From NCBI RefSeq assembly GCF_047553045.1, contig NZ_CP180208.1, forward strand, positions 1,674,001 through 1,738,000: a stretch of DNA of 64,000 nucleotides, written 5' to 3'. A program made the position numbers and the translations under genes. Position 1 is the stretch's first letter, and each line of letters opens with the position of its first letter. This DNA comes from Sphingomonas_L flavalba_A. Its GTDB lineage: Bacteria > Pseudomonadota > Alphaproteobacteria > Sphingomonadales > Sphingomonadaceae. Under the pieces are notes generated by a model. The model was not told where the DNA came from, ran no database searches, and was given only the letters and a program-made list of their open reading frames with translations. This document shows, in pieces, positions 1 through 7,251 of the stretch.

Positions 1-211
1 AAAAGCCGAGCGTGTCGAGATGCTTCGCAATCTTCAGGAACGGGCGCGGGTCTTCGTGCGGCGGCGGCGCATCCATCAGTACCGCCCGCCGATTGGCGTC
101 GACGACGCGAAAATAGCGGCGGAAGCTGGCGTCTCCGGCCAACGGCAGGATGCTGGCATCGGGCCAGCCGGCGGTGGCAAGGAAGTCAGCCGCGCCGGAG
201 GGGGGAATCAT
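1..211 (-). CDS. amgK: Sugar kinase / aminoglycoside phosphotransferase family protein (AmgK-like), 5' part only
   Basis: About 70 N-terminal residues are in the window; the rest lies beyond position 1. The readable part includes GDASFRRYFRV and ANRRAVLMDAPP, which match the N-lobe of the APH-fold kinases that phosphorylate the anomeric position of N-acetylmuramate and GlcNAc in cell-wall recycling. The ATG at 211-209 overlaps the tsaE stop in an ATGA arrangement, suggesting translational coupling; an in-frame ATG at 223 is an alternative start. In many alphaproteobacteria an APH-type kinase of this kind directly follows tsaE, which supports the call. The active-site lobe is not visible, so substrate specificity is inferred from family and context. 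Confidence 0.7.
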   Translation of the reverse strand, partial: MIPPSGAADFLATAGWPDASILPLAGDASFRRYFRVVDANRRAVLMDAPPPHEDPRPFLKIAKHLDTLGF

Positions 212-651
212 TGTGGCGGCCATCGCTCTTCCCAAGGCGCCGGGACCGTCGCTGTCAAGGACCTGTGCCCGTCGGCCTCCGGCGCGATCGCCAGCACCAG
301 TGCCTCCGGCCACAACCGCGCGCCCATCCGTTCCGGCCATTCGACCAGCAGCACGCCGTCGATCAGCGCGTCGTCCAGCCCCAGTTCCTCGGCATCCTCC
401 GGCCCGTCAAGCCGGTACAGGTCGACATGGCAGACCGGCAGCCGCACCGCCGGCGGATCATAAGGCTGGACGATCGCGAAGGTCGGGCTCGGCGCCTCCC
501 CCTCCAGCCCCAGCGCGACGAGGATCGCGCGGGCCAGCGTCGTCTTGCCGGCGCCGAGCGGCCCTTGCAGCGCGATGACATCGCCCGGCCGCAGCCGCGC
601 GGCGATCGCGGCACCCAGCCGGGCGCTGGCGGCCTCATCGGCGAGGATCAT
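208..651 (-). CDS. tsaE: tRNA threonylcarbamoyladenosine biosynthesis ATPase TsaE
   Basis: TsaE is the small P-loop ATPase that works with TsaB and TsaD to make the t6A37 modification of ANN-decoding tRNAs in the cytoplasm. The 147-residue product has the expected length. It carries a Walker A motif, GPLGAGKTTLARAI, near residues 30-43, the conserved SPTF segment (SPTFAIVQ) after it, and a HVDLYRL motif around residue 75 where the family has the Walker B-like Asp. The ATG overlaps the stop of the upstream divL gene (ATGA), and its own stop overlaps the next kinase start, so three genes appear to form one coupled operon. Identification is secure. Confidence 0.95.
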   Translation of the reverse strand: MILADEAASARLGAAIAARLRPGDVIALQGPLGAGKTTLARAILVALGLEGEAPSPTFAIVQPYDPPAVRLPVCHVDLYRLDGPEDAEELGLDDALIDGVLLVEWPERMGARLWPEALVLAIAPEADGHRSLTATVPAPWEERWPPQ

Positions 652-2996
652 CGCGGCAGCCGCATCGAAACGGCGGTGCCCTGCCCCGGTTCGGACACCA
701 GATCGATCGTGCCGCCATGCGCCTCGACAAACTGGCGGGCGAGCGGCAGGCCAAGGCCAAGCGACGTGCTTTCCTCGCGCGCGTCACCGGCGCGGCTGAA
801 CCGGTCGAACGCGCGCGCCTGCTGGCCCGAATCCATACCCGGCCCGTTGTCGGACACGACCAGCCGGGCCGCCGTCGCGTCGCCGTCCCCGTACAGCAGA
901 ACACGGCCCTGTTCCGGCGTATAGCGAATCGCGTTGCGCAGCAGGTTGTCCAGCGCCTGCCGCAGCCGCCGGGCGTCGCCCTGCACCCCGCCGAGCGACG
1001 GCTCCACCCGCAGTTCGAAATCGATCGCCTTCTCCGCCGCCGCCGCGCGCATGCCCTCCGCCGCGTCGGCCGCCAGCCGGGCCAGATCGACCGGGTGGCG
1101 CTCGATCGGCAGGCCGCCGGCCTCGCTGTGGGTCAGGTCGAGCACGTCGTCGATCAACGCGCCCAGCCGCCCGACCGATTCGAGGATCGCGGCGACATAG
1201 TCGCGCGCGGTCGGTTCCAGCGCCCCGGCATAGCCGCCGGCCAGCATCTCCGCGAAACCGCCGATAGAGGTCAGCGGCGTGCGCAGCTCGTAACTCATAT
1301 TGGCGACGAAGGCGGTCTTGATCCGGTCCGCCGCCTCCAGCGCCTGATTGCGGTCGCGCAGCACGCTTTCGATCCGGCGGCTGTCGGTGATGTCGAGCAT
1401 GGTGAACAGCGCGTTGCCGTCGGGCAGCGGCACCGTCGCGAATTCGAAATGCCGGCCGTTGTTCAGCGCGACGCGGCCGCTGCGCTGCTTGCGCTCGACC
1501 GTGGCGATGCGGACCAGTTCGCGGATCAACGCGCCCCGCGCCGGGTTGGTCAGCATCCGCCCGACCGCCTCGGCCAGCTGGTCGACGCGCGGATGCGCCG
1601 CCAGCATGTCCTCATCGAACCCCCAGATTTCGCGGAAACGGTTGTTCCAGATCTGCAAGCGGCCGTCGGCGGCGAACACCGCCACCGCCTCGAACAGATT
1701 GTCGAAGGTCGCGGTCCGCACCTGAAGCAAGGTGTCGCGAGCGCTGGACAGCGCGACCTCCTCGGTCCGGTCCTCGAAGATGATCAGCAGTCCGCCGTCG
1801 GGGAGTGGCTGGGCGACAACGCGCAGGTGGACGCCGCCGGACAGCACCCAGCTTTCCTCGTGCGCGGCGGCGTCGGTGAACCAGGCGCGGCGTTCGTCGC
1901 GCCACTGGCGGAAATCGCGGACCTCCGGCAACCGCCCGGCCTCGCGCATCCGGTCGAGCACCCGGTCGAATTCCGGGCGGTCGGCCAGCCATTCGTTGCG
2001 CATCGCGAACATGCGGCGGAACGGCTGGTTCGAAAAGCTGAGGCTGCGGTCCGGCCCGAACTGGGCGACGCCGGCCGACAGCCGGTCGAGCATGTCGCGC
2101 TGCGCGTCGACGAAGCGGCGGAACGCCATCCGCGCCTGTTCCAGCTCGTTGACATCGATCGCGAAGCCGGCGACACCGGCGTCGCCCAGCGGCACGTCGA
2201 CCACCTGCAACATCCGGCGGGCGCCGCCGATCGTCGCCGGTACCATGCGGCTGATCGGTTCACCCGCGTCGCGAGCGGCGGCGGCCATCGCCAGCGGTCC
2301 GCGCCCGCCCGCCGTTTCGACCAGTTCCAGCCCGCGACGGATGGCGTCGGCGGCGGTTTCCGCCTCCACCGCCTTCACATAGGCGGTGTTGACCAGGGTC
2401 AGCCGCAAATCGGGGCCACGGTGCCACATCGGGATCGGCGCCGCCTCGATCACGCCGGACAGCGCCTCGAACGCGCGGCCCAGCCGCTTCGCTTCCTCGC
2501 CCAGCCGGCCGATCTCGGCCTGACTTTCGGTCGCGTCGAAAAACCAGACGATCACCCCGCCCGGCGTTTCCAGCCCCGGCGCGGTCGGCGCGCCGCGCAG
2601 CAGCAGCGTGCGCGACGATCCCTGCGCCCGTGCCGCGCGGGTGAACGGCTTGCCCGATTTCTGCGCGGCGGCGACATCGCGGGCCAGCCCGGCGGCATCG
2701 TCGGCGGTCAGCCCGCCGCTTTCCCCCGCCAGATCGGCGAGGTAGGCCGGCATCCGCGCCAGCCCCAGCCAGTCACCCAGTCGGGGCGGCGCCTCTATCC
2801 TGCCGTCGCCGCGCACGATCAGCGGCAGCGCCGGCGCCGAATCGAGCAGCGCGGCGAAACGCTCCGCCCGGCTTGCCGTGTCGCGCGCATCCAGCCGCAT
2901 GCGCAGGCCGGTCATCACCGCCCACCCCGCAACCGCCAGCCACAAGGCAAGGACGACGCCGGCGAGCAGCGCGATCGTTGGGGAAAGGCCAGTCAT
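648..2996 (-). CDS. divL: DivL-type PAS sensor kinase with tyrosine in place of the phospho-acceptor histidine
   Basis: This 782-residue membrane protein has one N-terminal transmembrane segment (about residues 7-28), a long middle region of PAS-like repeats, a HisKA-like dimerisation helix and a HATPase_c domain. The H-box reads ANMSYELRTPLTSI, so the usual phospho-acceptor His is Tyr569 (codon 1292-1290). The ATP-binding lobe looks intact: N-box LDNLLRNAIRYTPEQ, G1 VSDNGPGMD and G2 LGLGLPLARQF. A tyrosine H-box, this length and PAS-rich architecture match Caulobacter DivL, which binds DivK and controls CckA in cell-cycle and polarity signalling. Location between ahcY and tsaE fits. The orthology is inferred from architecture and context. 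Confidence 0.85.
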   Translation of the reverse strand: MTGLSPTIALLAGVVLALWLAVAGWAVMTGLRMRLDARDTASRAERFAALLDSAPALPLIVRGDGRIEAPPRLGDWLGLARMPAYLADLAGESGGLTADDAAGLARDVAAAQKSGKPFTRAARAQGSSRTLLLRGAPTAPGLETPGGVIVWFFDATESQAEIGRLGEEAKRLGRAFEALSGVIEAAPIPMWHRGPDLRLTLVNTAYVKAVEAETAADAIRRGLELVETAGGRGPLAMAAAARDAGEPISRMVPATIGGARRMLQVVDVPLGDAGVAGFAIDVNELEQARMAFRRFVDAQRDMLDRLSAGVAQFGPDRSLSFSNQPFRRMFAMRNEWLADRPEFDRVLDRMREAGRLPEVRDFRQWRDERRAWFTDAAAHEESWVLSGGVHLRVVAQPLPDGGLLIIFEDRTEEVALSSARDTLLQVRTATFDNLFEAVAVFAADGRLQIWNNRFREIWGFDEDMLAAHPRVDQLAEAVGRMLTNPARGALIRELVRIATVERKQRSGRVALNNGRHFEFATVPLPDGNALFTMLDITDSRRIESVLRDRNQALEAADRIKTAFVANMSYELRTPLTSIGGFAEMLAGGYAGALEPTARDYVAAILESVGRLGALIDDVLDLTHSEAGGLPIERHPVDLARLAADAAEGMRAAAAEKAIDFELRVEPSLGGVQGDARRLRQALDNLLRNAIRYTPEQGRVLLYGDGDATAARLVVSDNGPGMDSGQQARAFDRFSRAGDAREESTSLGLGLPLARQFVEAHGGTIDLVSEPGQGTAVSMRLPR

Positions 2997-3194
2997 GCGG
3001 CCGCCTGTCTAGTGCCCTGTCGCCCGTTCCGGCAAGCGGCTCTCCACCCGGCCCTTCGCCGGCGTGGTCCAGTCCTTCGCAATCAGGGGCACGCGCCGCT
3101 CGCCACAACGCCGCCTGCGCCCGTCGCCTGCGCGCCGCATCCGCGGTTCAGGGCATGCGGAACCGGAGAAAGCCCGGCCCTGCCCCAACGCAAA

Positions 3195-3226
3195 CGGGCG
3201 CGCCTGCCCGGTGGCAAGCGCGCCCG
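3195..3226 (-). terminator. GC-rich hairpin downstream of ahcY
   Basis: The sequence CGGGCGCGC at 3195-3203 is perfectly complementary to GCGCGCCCG at 3218-3226, leaving a 14-nt loop. It lies 21 nt beyond the ahcY stop on the minus strand. Only a short T-rich stretch follows on that strand, so it may be an inefficient intrinsic terminator or a 3'-end stabilising hairpin. The rest of 2997-3247 shows no credible gene. Confidence 0.5.
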
Positions 3227-3247
3227 CTTCGCGTGTGGTCATAGACC

Positions 3248-4657
3248 TCAGTAGCGGTAATGATCCGGTTTGAACGGCCCTTCGACCGGCACGCCGATAT
3301 AGTCCGCCTGCTTCTTGGTCAGCGTCGACAGCTTGACGCCCAGCTTCTCCAGATGGAGCGCGGCGACCTTTTCGTCGAGGTGCTTCGGCAGGACATAGAC
3401 CTCGTTCTTGTACTGGTCGCCCTTGGTCCACAGCTCGATCTGCGCCAGCACCTGATTGGTGAAGCTGGACGACATGACGAAGCTCGGATGGCCGGTGGCG
3501 CAGCCCAGGTTCACCAGCCGCCCCTTGGCGAGGATGATCAGCTTCTTGCCGTCGGGGAACTCGACCAGGTCGACCTGCGGCTTGATCTCGTCCCACTTCA
3601 TGTTGGCGAGGCCGCCGATCTGGATCTCGCTGTCGAAATGGCCGATGTTGCAGACGATCGCGTGGTCCTTCATCGCCCGCATATGCTCGACGGTGATGAC
3701 GTCGGCATTGCCGGTCGCGGTGCAGAAGATATCGGCGCGGGTCGCCGCTTCCTCCATCGTCACCACTTCATAACCTTCCATCGCCGCCTGCAACGCGCAG
3801 ATCGGGTCGACTTCCGTCACCAACACACGGGCGCCGCCCTGGCGCAGCGACGCGGCAGACCCCTTGCCGACATCGCCGAAACCGGCGACGCAGGCGATCT
3901 TGCCGGACAGCATCACGTCGGTGGCGCGGCGGATCGCGTCGACCAGGCTCTCGCGGCAGCCGTAGAGATTATCGAACTTCGACTTGGTGACGCTGTCGTT
4001 GACGTTGATCGCCGGGAACGGCAGCAGGCCCTTCTTGGCGATCTCGTAAAGCCGGTGGACGCCGGTGGTCGTCTCTTCCGACACGCCCTTGATCGCCTTG
4101 ACGGTGGCGGTCAGGTAGCCGGGCTTGCGGGCGATGAACTCGTTCAGCGCGCGCTGGAATTCGACTTCCTCGTCATTCTCCGGCGCCGGCAGGCTCTCGC
4201 CCGCCTCGATCCGTGCGCCCCACAGCGCGAACATCGTCGCGTCGCCGCCGTCGTCGAGGATCATGTTGCTGGGCGTATCGCCCCAGTCGAAGATGCGCTG
4301 CACATAGTCCCAATATTCGCCCAGCGTCTCGCCCTTGATCGCGAAGACCGGGTTGCCGCCGGCGGCGATGGCGGCGGCGGCATGGTCCTGGGTCGAAAAG
4401 ATGTTGCACGATGCCCAGCGCACCTCGGCGCCAAGCGCGGTCAGCGTTTCGATCAGCACCGCCGTCTGAATGGTCATGTGCAGCGAACCGGTGATCCGCG
4501 CGCCCTTCAGCGGTTGCGCCGCGCCATATTCGGCGCGCAGCGCCATCAGGCCGGGCATCTCCGTCTCGGCGATGGCGATTTCCTTGCGGCCGAAATCGGC
4601 GAGGTTGATGTCCTTGACGACATAATCGTCGAACGATGCGGCGGGGGCGGTGGCCAC
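3248..4657 (-). CDS. ahcY: Adenosylhomocysteinase (S-adenosyl-L-homocysteine hydrolase)
   Basis: AhcY hydrolyses S-adenosylhomocysteine to homocysteine and adenosine, relieving product inhibition of methyltransferases. The protein has the family N-terminus (VKDINLADFGRKEI), the NAD-binding segment CVAGFGDVGKGSAASLRQ, and the C-terminal PFKPDHYRY that caps the neighbouring subunit. I place the start at the GTG at 4657-4655 (469 residues) because AAGGAG lies 8 nt upstream and homologues begin at this ATAPAASF point; an in-frame ATG at 4690 would add 11 unlikely residues. A palindromic operator-like site and a leader hairpin lie upstream. divL follows on the same strand after about 250 bp. Confidence 0.97.
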   Translation of the reverse strand: MATAPAASFDDYVVKDINLADFGRKEIAIAETEMPGLMALRAEYGAAQPLKGARITGSLHMTIQTAVLIETLTALGAEVRWASCNIFSTQDHAAAAIAAGGNPVFAIKGETLGEYWDYVQRIFDWGDTPSNMILDDGGDATMFALWGARIEAGESLPAPENDEEVEFQRALNEFIARKPGYLTATVKAIKGVSEETTTGVHRLYEIAKKGLLPFPAINVNDSVTKSKFDNLYGCRESLVDAIRRATDVMLSGKIACVAGFGDVGKGSAASLRQGGARVLVTEVDPICALQAAMEGYEVVTMEEAATRADIFCTATGNADVITVEHMRAMKDHAIVCNIGHFDSEIQIGGLANMKWDEIKPQVDLVEFPDGKKLIILAKGRLVNLGCATGHPSFVMSSSFTNQVLAQIELWTKGDQYKNEVYVLPKHLDEKVAALHLEKLGVKLSTLTKKQADYIGVPVEGPFKPDHYRY

Positions 4658-4713
4658 TTGCGATCTCCTTGAAACAATGAACCGCAACAAAGACTGGCTT
4701 TGGGGCGGTCGTT

Positions 4714-4738
4714 GGCGCGCCCCTTAGCGGTGCGCGCC
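4714..4738 (-). other. Hairpin in the ahcY leader
   Basis: GGCGCGC at 4714-4720 pairs with GCGCGCC at 4732-4738 around an 11-nt loop, about 55 nt upstream of the ahcY GTG. It falls between the putative operator and the start codon, so it would be in the 5' untranslated region. I cannot fold it into the known SAH riboswitch pattern, and no T-tract follows, so its role is open. Confidence 0.35.
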
Positions 4739-4750
4739 GTTCAAGGCAAA

Positions 4751-4770
4751 TATAAAGATATCCTTATATG
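4751..4770. promoter_or_regulatory. SahR-like palindromic operator upstream of ahcY
   Basis: The 20-mer ATATAAAGATATCCTTATAT is an inverted repeat with one mismatched pair. As I recall, it closely matches the ATATAAAGATATCTTTATAT-type operators described for SahR, the ArsR-family SAH-responsive repressor of methionine-cycle genes in proteobacteria. It is about 95 nt upstream of the ahcY start codon in an otherwise GC-rich region. The regulator itself is not in the window, so the assignment rests on motif and target gene. Confidence 0.6.
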
Positions 4771-4822
4771 TGCTTCGGCATATCTGTCCCACGATGAACC
4801 GACGCGCGGCAAAACGTGCGGT

Positions 4823-5383
4823 TCAGGCGGTTCCCGCCTGCGGCGCCAACATTGCGCTGTTGATCCCGGCGGTGCGAAAGGCGGCGCGCCAGCGCGCATC
4901 GACCGGGGTGTCGAACAACAGCCGGTCGCTCGCCTCGGTGGTGAACCAGCCATGGCGGGTCAACTCCCCCTCCAACTGGCCCGGCGACCAGCCGGCATAG
5001 CCGAGTGCGACCAGCCAGCGCGCCGGCCCCTGCCCCTCCGCGATGGCGCGCAGGATGTCGATCGTGCCAGTCAGCGCCCAGCGCCCGGAAACGTCGATCG
5101 TATCGTCGCCGCTCCAGTCGGCGGAATGGAGGACAAAGCCGCGCTGCGGTTCAACCGGCCCGCCGACATGGACCGCGCAGTTCGGCGCCAGCCCGACATC
5201 GATGTCGAACCCGCCGAGCAGATCATGAAAGCCGACGCGCGGCGCCAGCCGGCCGATGCCGATGCCGAGCGCCCCGTCCTCGCCATGGGCGCACAGCGCG
5301 ATCACCGCGCGTTCGAAGCGCTGGTCGCCGATGCCCGGCATGGCGAGCAGCAATTGCCCGCAAAGCGATGTCGCCTGTTCCAT
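4823..5383 (-). CDS. yqgE: YqgE/AlgH family protein (UPF0301)
   Basis: This 186-residue cytoplasmic protein belongs to the YqgE/AlgH family, whose molecular function is still unsettled although AlgH was first linked to alginate regulation. Family landmarks are visible: LLLAMPGIGDQRFERAV near the N-terminus, HVGGPVEPQRGFVLH in the middle, and LVALGYAGWSPGQLEGEL toward the C-terminus. The chosen ATG at 5383 has GGAGGGG immediately upstream and gives the usual family length; an in-frame ATG at 5446 would add 21 residues without homology. The gene lies upstream of ahcY on the same strand and is divergent from the peroxiredoxin. Confidence 0.93.
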   Translation of the reverse strand: MEQATSLCGQLLLAMPGIGDQRFERAVIALCAHGEDGALGIGIGRLAPRVGFHDLLGGFDIDVGLAPNCAVHVGGPVEPQRGFVLHSADWSGDDTIDVSGRWALTGTIDILRAIAEGQGPARWLVALGYAGWSPGQLEGELTRHGWFTTEASDRLLFDTPVDARWRAAFRTAGINSAMLAPQAGTA

Positions 5384-5525
5384 TCCCCTCCATAGCCGCA
5401 TCGGCGCGCCGCCGTCATGCCCCGAGACGGAATTTCGCCGCGCCATCGCGCCATCCCCGCTTGACGCGGGCGCCCTGTCGCCCGACCTAGGGGGGCACGC
5501 GAAGATTCACGGCATGGAGGCAAAG

Positions 5526-6008
5526 ATGACGATCAAGACCGGCGACCGGCTGCCCAGGACCAATTTCGTGACCCCCGGCGAATCGGGCCTCGAACAGGTC
5601 GATTCGGACGAGTTCTTCAAGGGCCGCAAGGTCGCGCTGTTCTCGGTCCCCGGCGCCTTCACCCCGACCTGCTCGGCCCGCCACCTGCCCGGCTATGTCG
5701 ACAAGGCGGCGGAGTTGAAGGCGAAGGGCGTCGACGAAATCGCCTGCACCGCGGTCAACGACGCCTTCGTCCTCGGTGCGTGGAGCAAAAGCGCCGACGC
5801 CGACGGCAAGGTGACGATGCTCGCCGACGGCAACGGCGCCTTCGCCAAGGCGATCGGGCTTGAAATGGACGGTAGCAAGTTCGGCCTCGGCACCCGTGGC
5901 CAGCGTTATTCGATGATCGTCGACGACGGCGTCGTCACCAGCCTGAACGTCGAGGAAGGCGGCGACTTCAAGGTCAGCTCCGCCGAACACATGCTCGACC
6001 AGCTTTAA
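5526..6008 (+). CDS. Peroxiredoxin (Prx5-type)
   Basis: The 160-residue cytosolic protein is a Prx5/AhpC-TSA-family thiol peroxidase that reduces hydrogen peroxide and organic peroxides. The active-site motif PGAFTPTCSARHLPGY carries the peroxidatic Cys49 with the Pro and Thr that activate it; a second cysteine is at about residue 74. The C-terminal part (GQRYSMIVDDGVV) matches the Prx5 fold. The ATG at 5526 is preceded by GGAGG at about 5516-5520; an in-frame ATG at 5514 would add four residues. It is monocistronic and divergent from yqgE. The reductant (glutaredoxin or thioredoxin) cannot be told from sequence. Confidence 0.95.
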   Translation: MTIKTGDRLPRTNFVTPGESGLEQVDSDEFFKGRKVALFSVPGAFTPTCSARHLPGYVDKAAELKAKGVDEIACTAVNDAFVLGAWSKSADADGKVTMLADGNGAFAKAIGLEMDGSKFGLGTRGQRYSMIVDDGVVTSLNVEEGGDFKVSSAEHMLDQL

Positions 6009-6235
6009 GGCGCACGCTCTCCCGCTTGCTCCCGGCGCCCGCCGGTGTCCTGACCCGCATGTGCGCACGCGGTGGCAGCGACGCCGGCGGGCGTCGGCAC
6101 AAGTGGCGTCGGGCGTGCGGCCTGCCGCCGATTGGCAAACCGAAGACCCCCGCCGCGCCTCTTTTCGTCGCAGCGGGTGGAAAGATACGCCGCCTCGCGG
6201 GTTGATGGGGAACCAGTCAAGCGAGGAGCGTTCCG

Positions 6236-6544
6236 ATGACCGAAGACCCGATCCTGCCCGCCGCCGCCCCGATCGATTCGACGATGCTCGACACCGCCGA
6301 AACCATCGTCGAGGATAACGTGCACGGCCTGCGCGAACGCGCCGGGGAACTGCGCGACGAACTGCGCGACAAGGCGGAAAGCCTGTGGAACAGCGGCGTC
6401 GAATTCGCCCGCGAGCGCCCTTATGCGGCGGCCGCGGTCGTCGGCGGTGTCGCCGCGACGGCTGCAGCCGCCGTCTATGGCGGCAGCAAACTCGCCGCCC
6501 GCCGGGCCGGCGATGCGCCCGACGAGACGCCGTCCGCATCCTGA
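6236..6544 (+). CDS. Small DUF883/ElaB-like membrane-anchored protein
   Basis: The 102-residue product has a charged, probably helical N-terminal half (VHGLRERAGELRDELRDK), a conserved-looking FARERPYAAAAVVGG junction and a short hydrophobic Ala/Val/Gly segment at about residues 66-85, followed by a basic, disordered tail. This layout resembles DUF883/ElaB/YqjD proteins, which are membrane-anchored and associated with ribosomes or the inner membrane in stationary phase in enterics. GAGGAG precedes the ATG. The 227 bp upstream contains GC-rich inverted repeats (for example CGCCCGCCGG at 6036-6045 against its complement at 6084-6093) but no other gene. Family membership is probable; function is unknown. 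Confidence 0.75.
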   Translation: MTEDPILPAAAPIDSTMLDTAETIVEDNVHGLRERAGELRDELRDKAESLWNSGVEFARERPYAAAAVVGGVAATAAAAVYGGSKLAARRAGDAPDETPSAS

Positions 6545-6612
6545 TTGACCCGGTCGCCGGTGCCGGTCCGAACGGATCGATGCCGGCGCCCGCCAGGTGG
6601 CGGACGGTTGAG

Positions 6613-7251
6613 CTATTCCACCCCGCGCCGGAAACGGATTTCCCGGTCGTGGCGGGTCAGCACCAGTTCGCCGCCCTCGACGCCCAGCCGCTCGTCGCGG
6701 AAATCGGCCTTGCCGACATCGTTGGCCTCGAAGTGGAAGACGATCCGCCGTCCGCCGGGCTTGACCGCATAAGGCACGTAAGGCGCGGCGTAGACCGGCA
6801 GGTCGGGGACGATCGCCTCGACCGTCTGGCCCGCCGGGACCGGCACCCGCCCATCCTCGTCCGCCTCGACATAATGGACCTTCGGGTCGCCCGCGTATTG
6901 CACGGCAAGCGTCAGGGTGAATTCGCCGAGCGCGTCCGGCTCGTCCAGGCTGACATAGAGCGCGCCGTCGCCGGACGCCGCGTCGCTGACCACAACGAAG
7001 CGCGGCGGCACCACCGCCGGCTCGGTGGTCAGCAGCACCACGCCGTCCTTTTCGCGCCAGCGCCCCGCCGCCTGCTCGTCTAGCGCGCCGTAGCTAAGGC
7101 CGTAACGGAATTTGCCGTCGGCGCCCAGGATCAGCCCTGCCGCCATTTCCATCGCGTTGGCGCTGTATGTACCGGCCAGCGGCGACGATGCGGCGCTGGC
7201 GGCGGCGACGGGCGCGATCAGCAGCGGCCCGAAAAGCAGCAGCGATCGCAT
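6613..7251 (-). CDS. Secreted protein of unknown function
   Basis: I do not recognise this roughly 212-residue protein. It starts with a clear Sec signal peptide (MRSLLLFGPLLIAPVAAASA) followed by SSPLAGTYSANAMEMAAGL, a segment that looks like the start of a small beta-rich lipocalin-like or DUF domain, with many predicted beta strands and no cysteines evident in the mature part. The ATG at 7251-7249 overlaps the stop of the upstream HerA-like ATPase gene (TGATG); a GTG one codon earlier is the alternative. Coupling to the ATPase is conspicuous but the two act in different compartments, so no joint function is inferred. Confidence 0.7.
   Translation of the reverse strand: MRSLLLFGPLLIAPVAAASAASSPLAGTYSANAMEMAAGLILGADGKFRYGLSYGALDEQAAGRWREKDGVVLLTTEPAVVPPRFVVVSDAASGDGALYVSLDEPDALGEFTLTLAVQYAGDPKVHYVEADEDGRVPVPAGQTVEAIVPDLPVYAAPYVPYAVKPGGRRIVFHFEANDVGKADFRDERLGVEGGELVLTRHDREIRFRRGVE

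Noticed and set aside
4658..4690. N-terminal extension of AhcY from ATG 4690
   Set aside because: The AAGGAG site and family N-terminus point to GTG 4657; the extension MLRFIVSRRSQ has no support.
6181..6236. Possible general-stress sigma (EcfG) promoter before the DUF883-like gene
   Set aside because: GGAAA-N16-GGTT and GGAAC-N15-CGTT each deviate from GGAAC-N16/17-CGTT, and the second overlaps the ribosome binding site.
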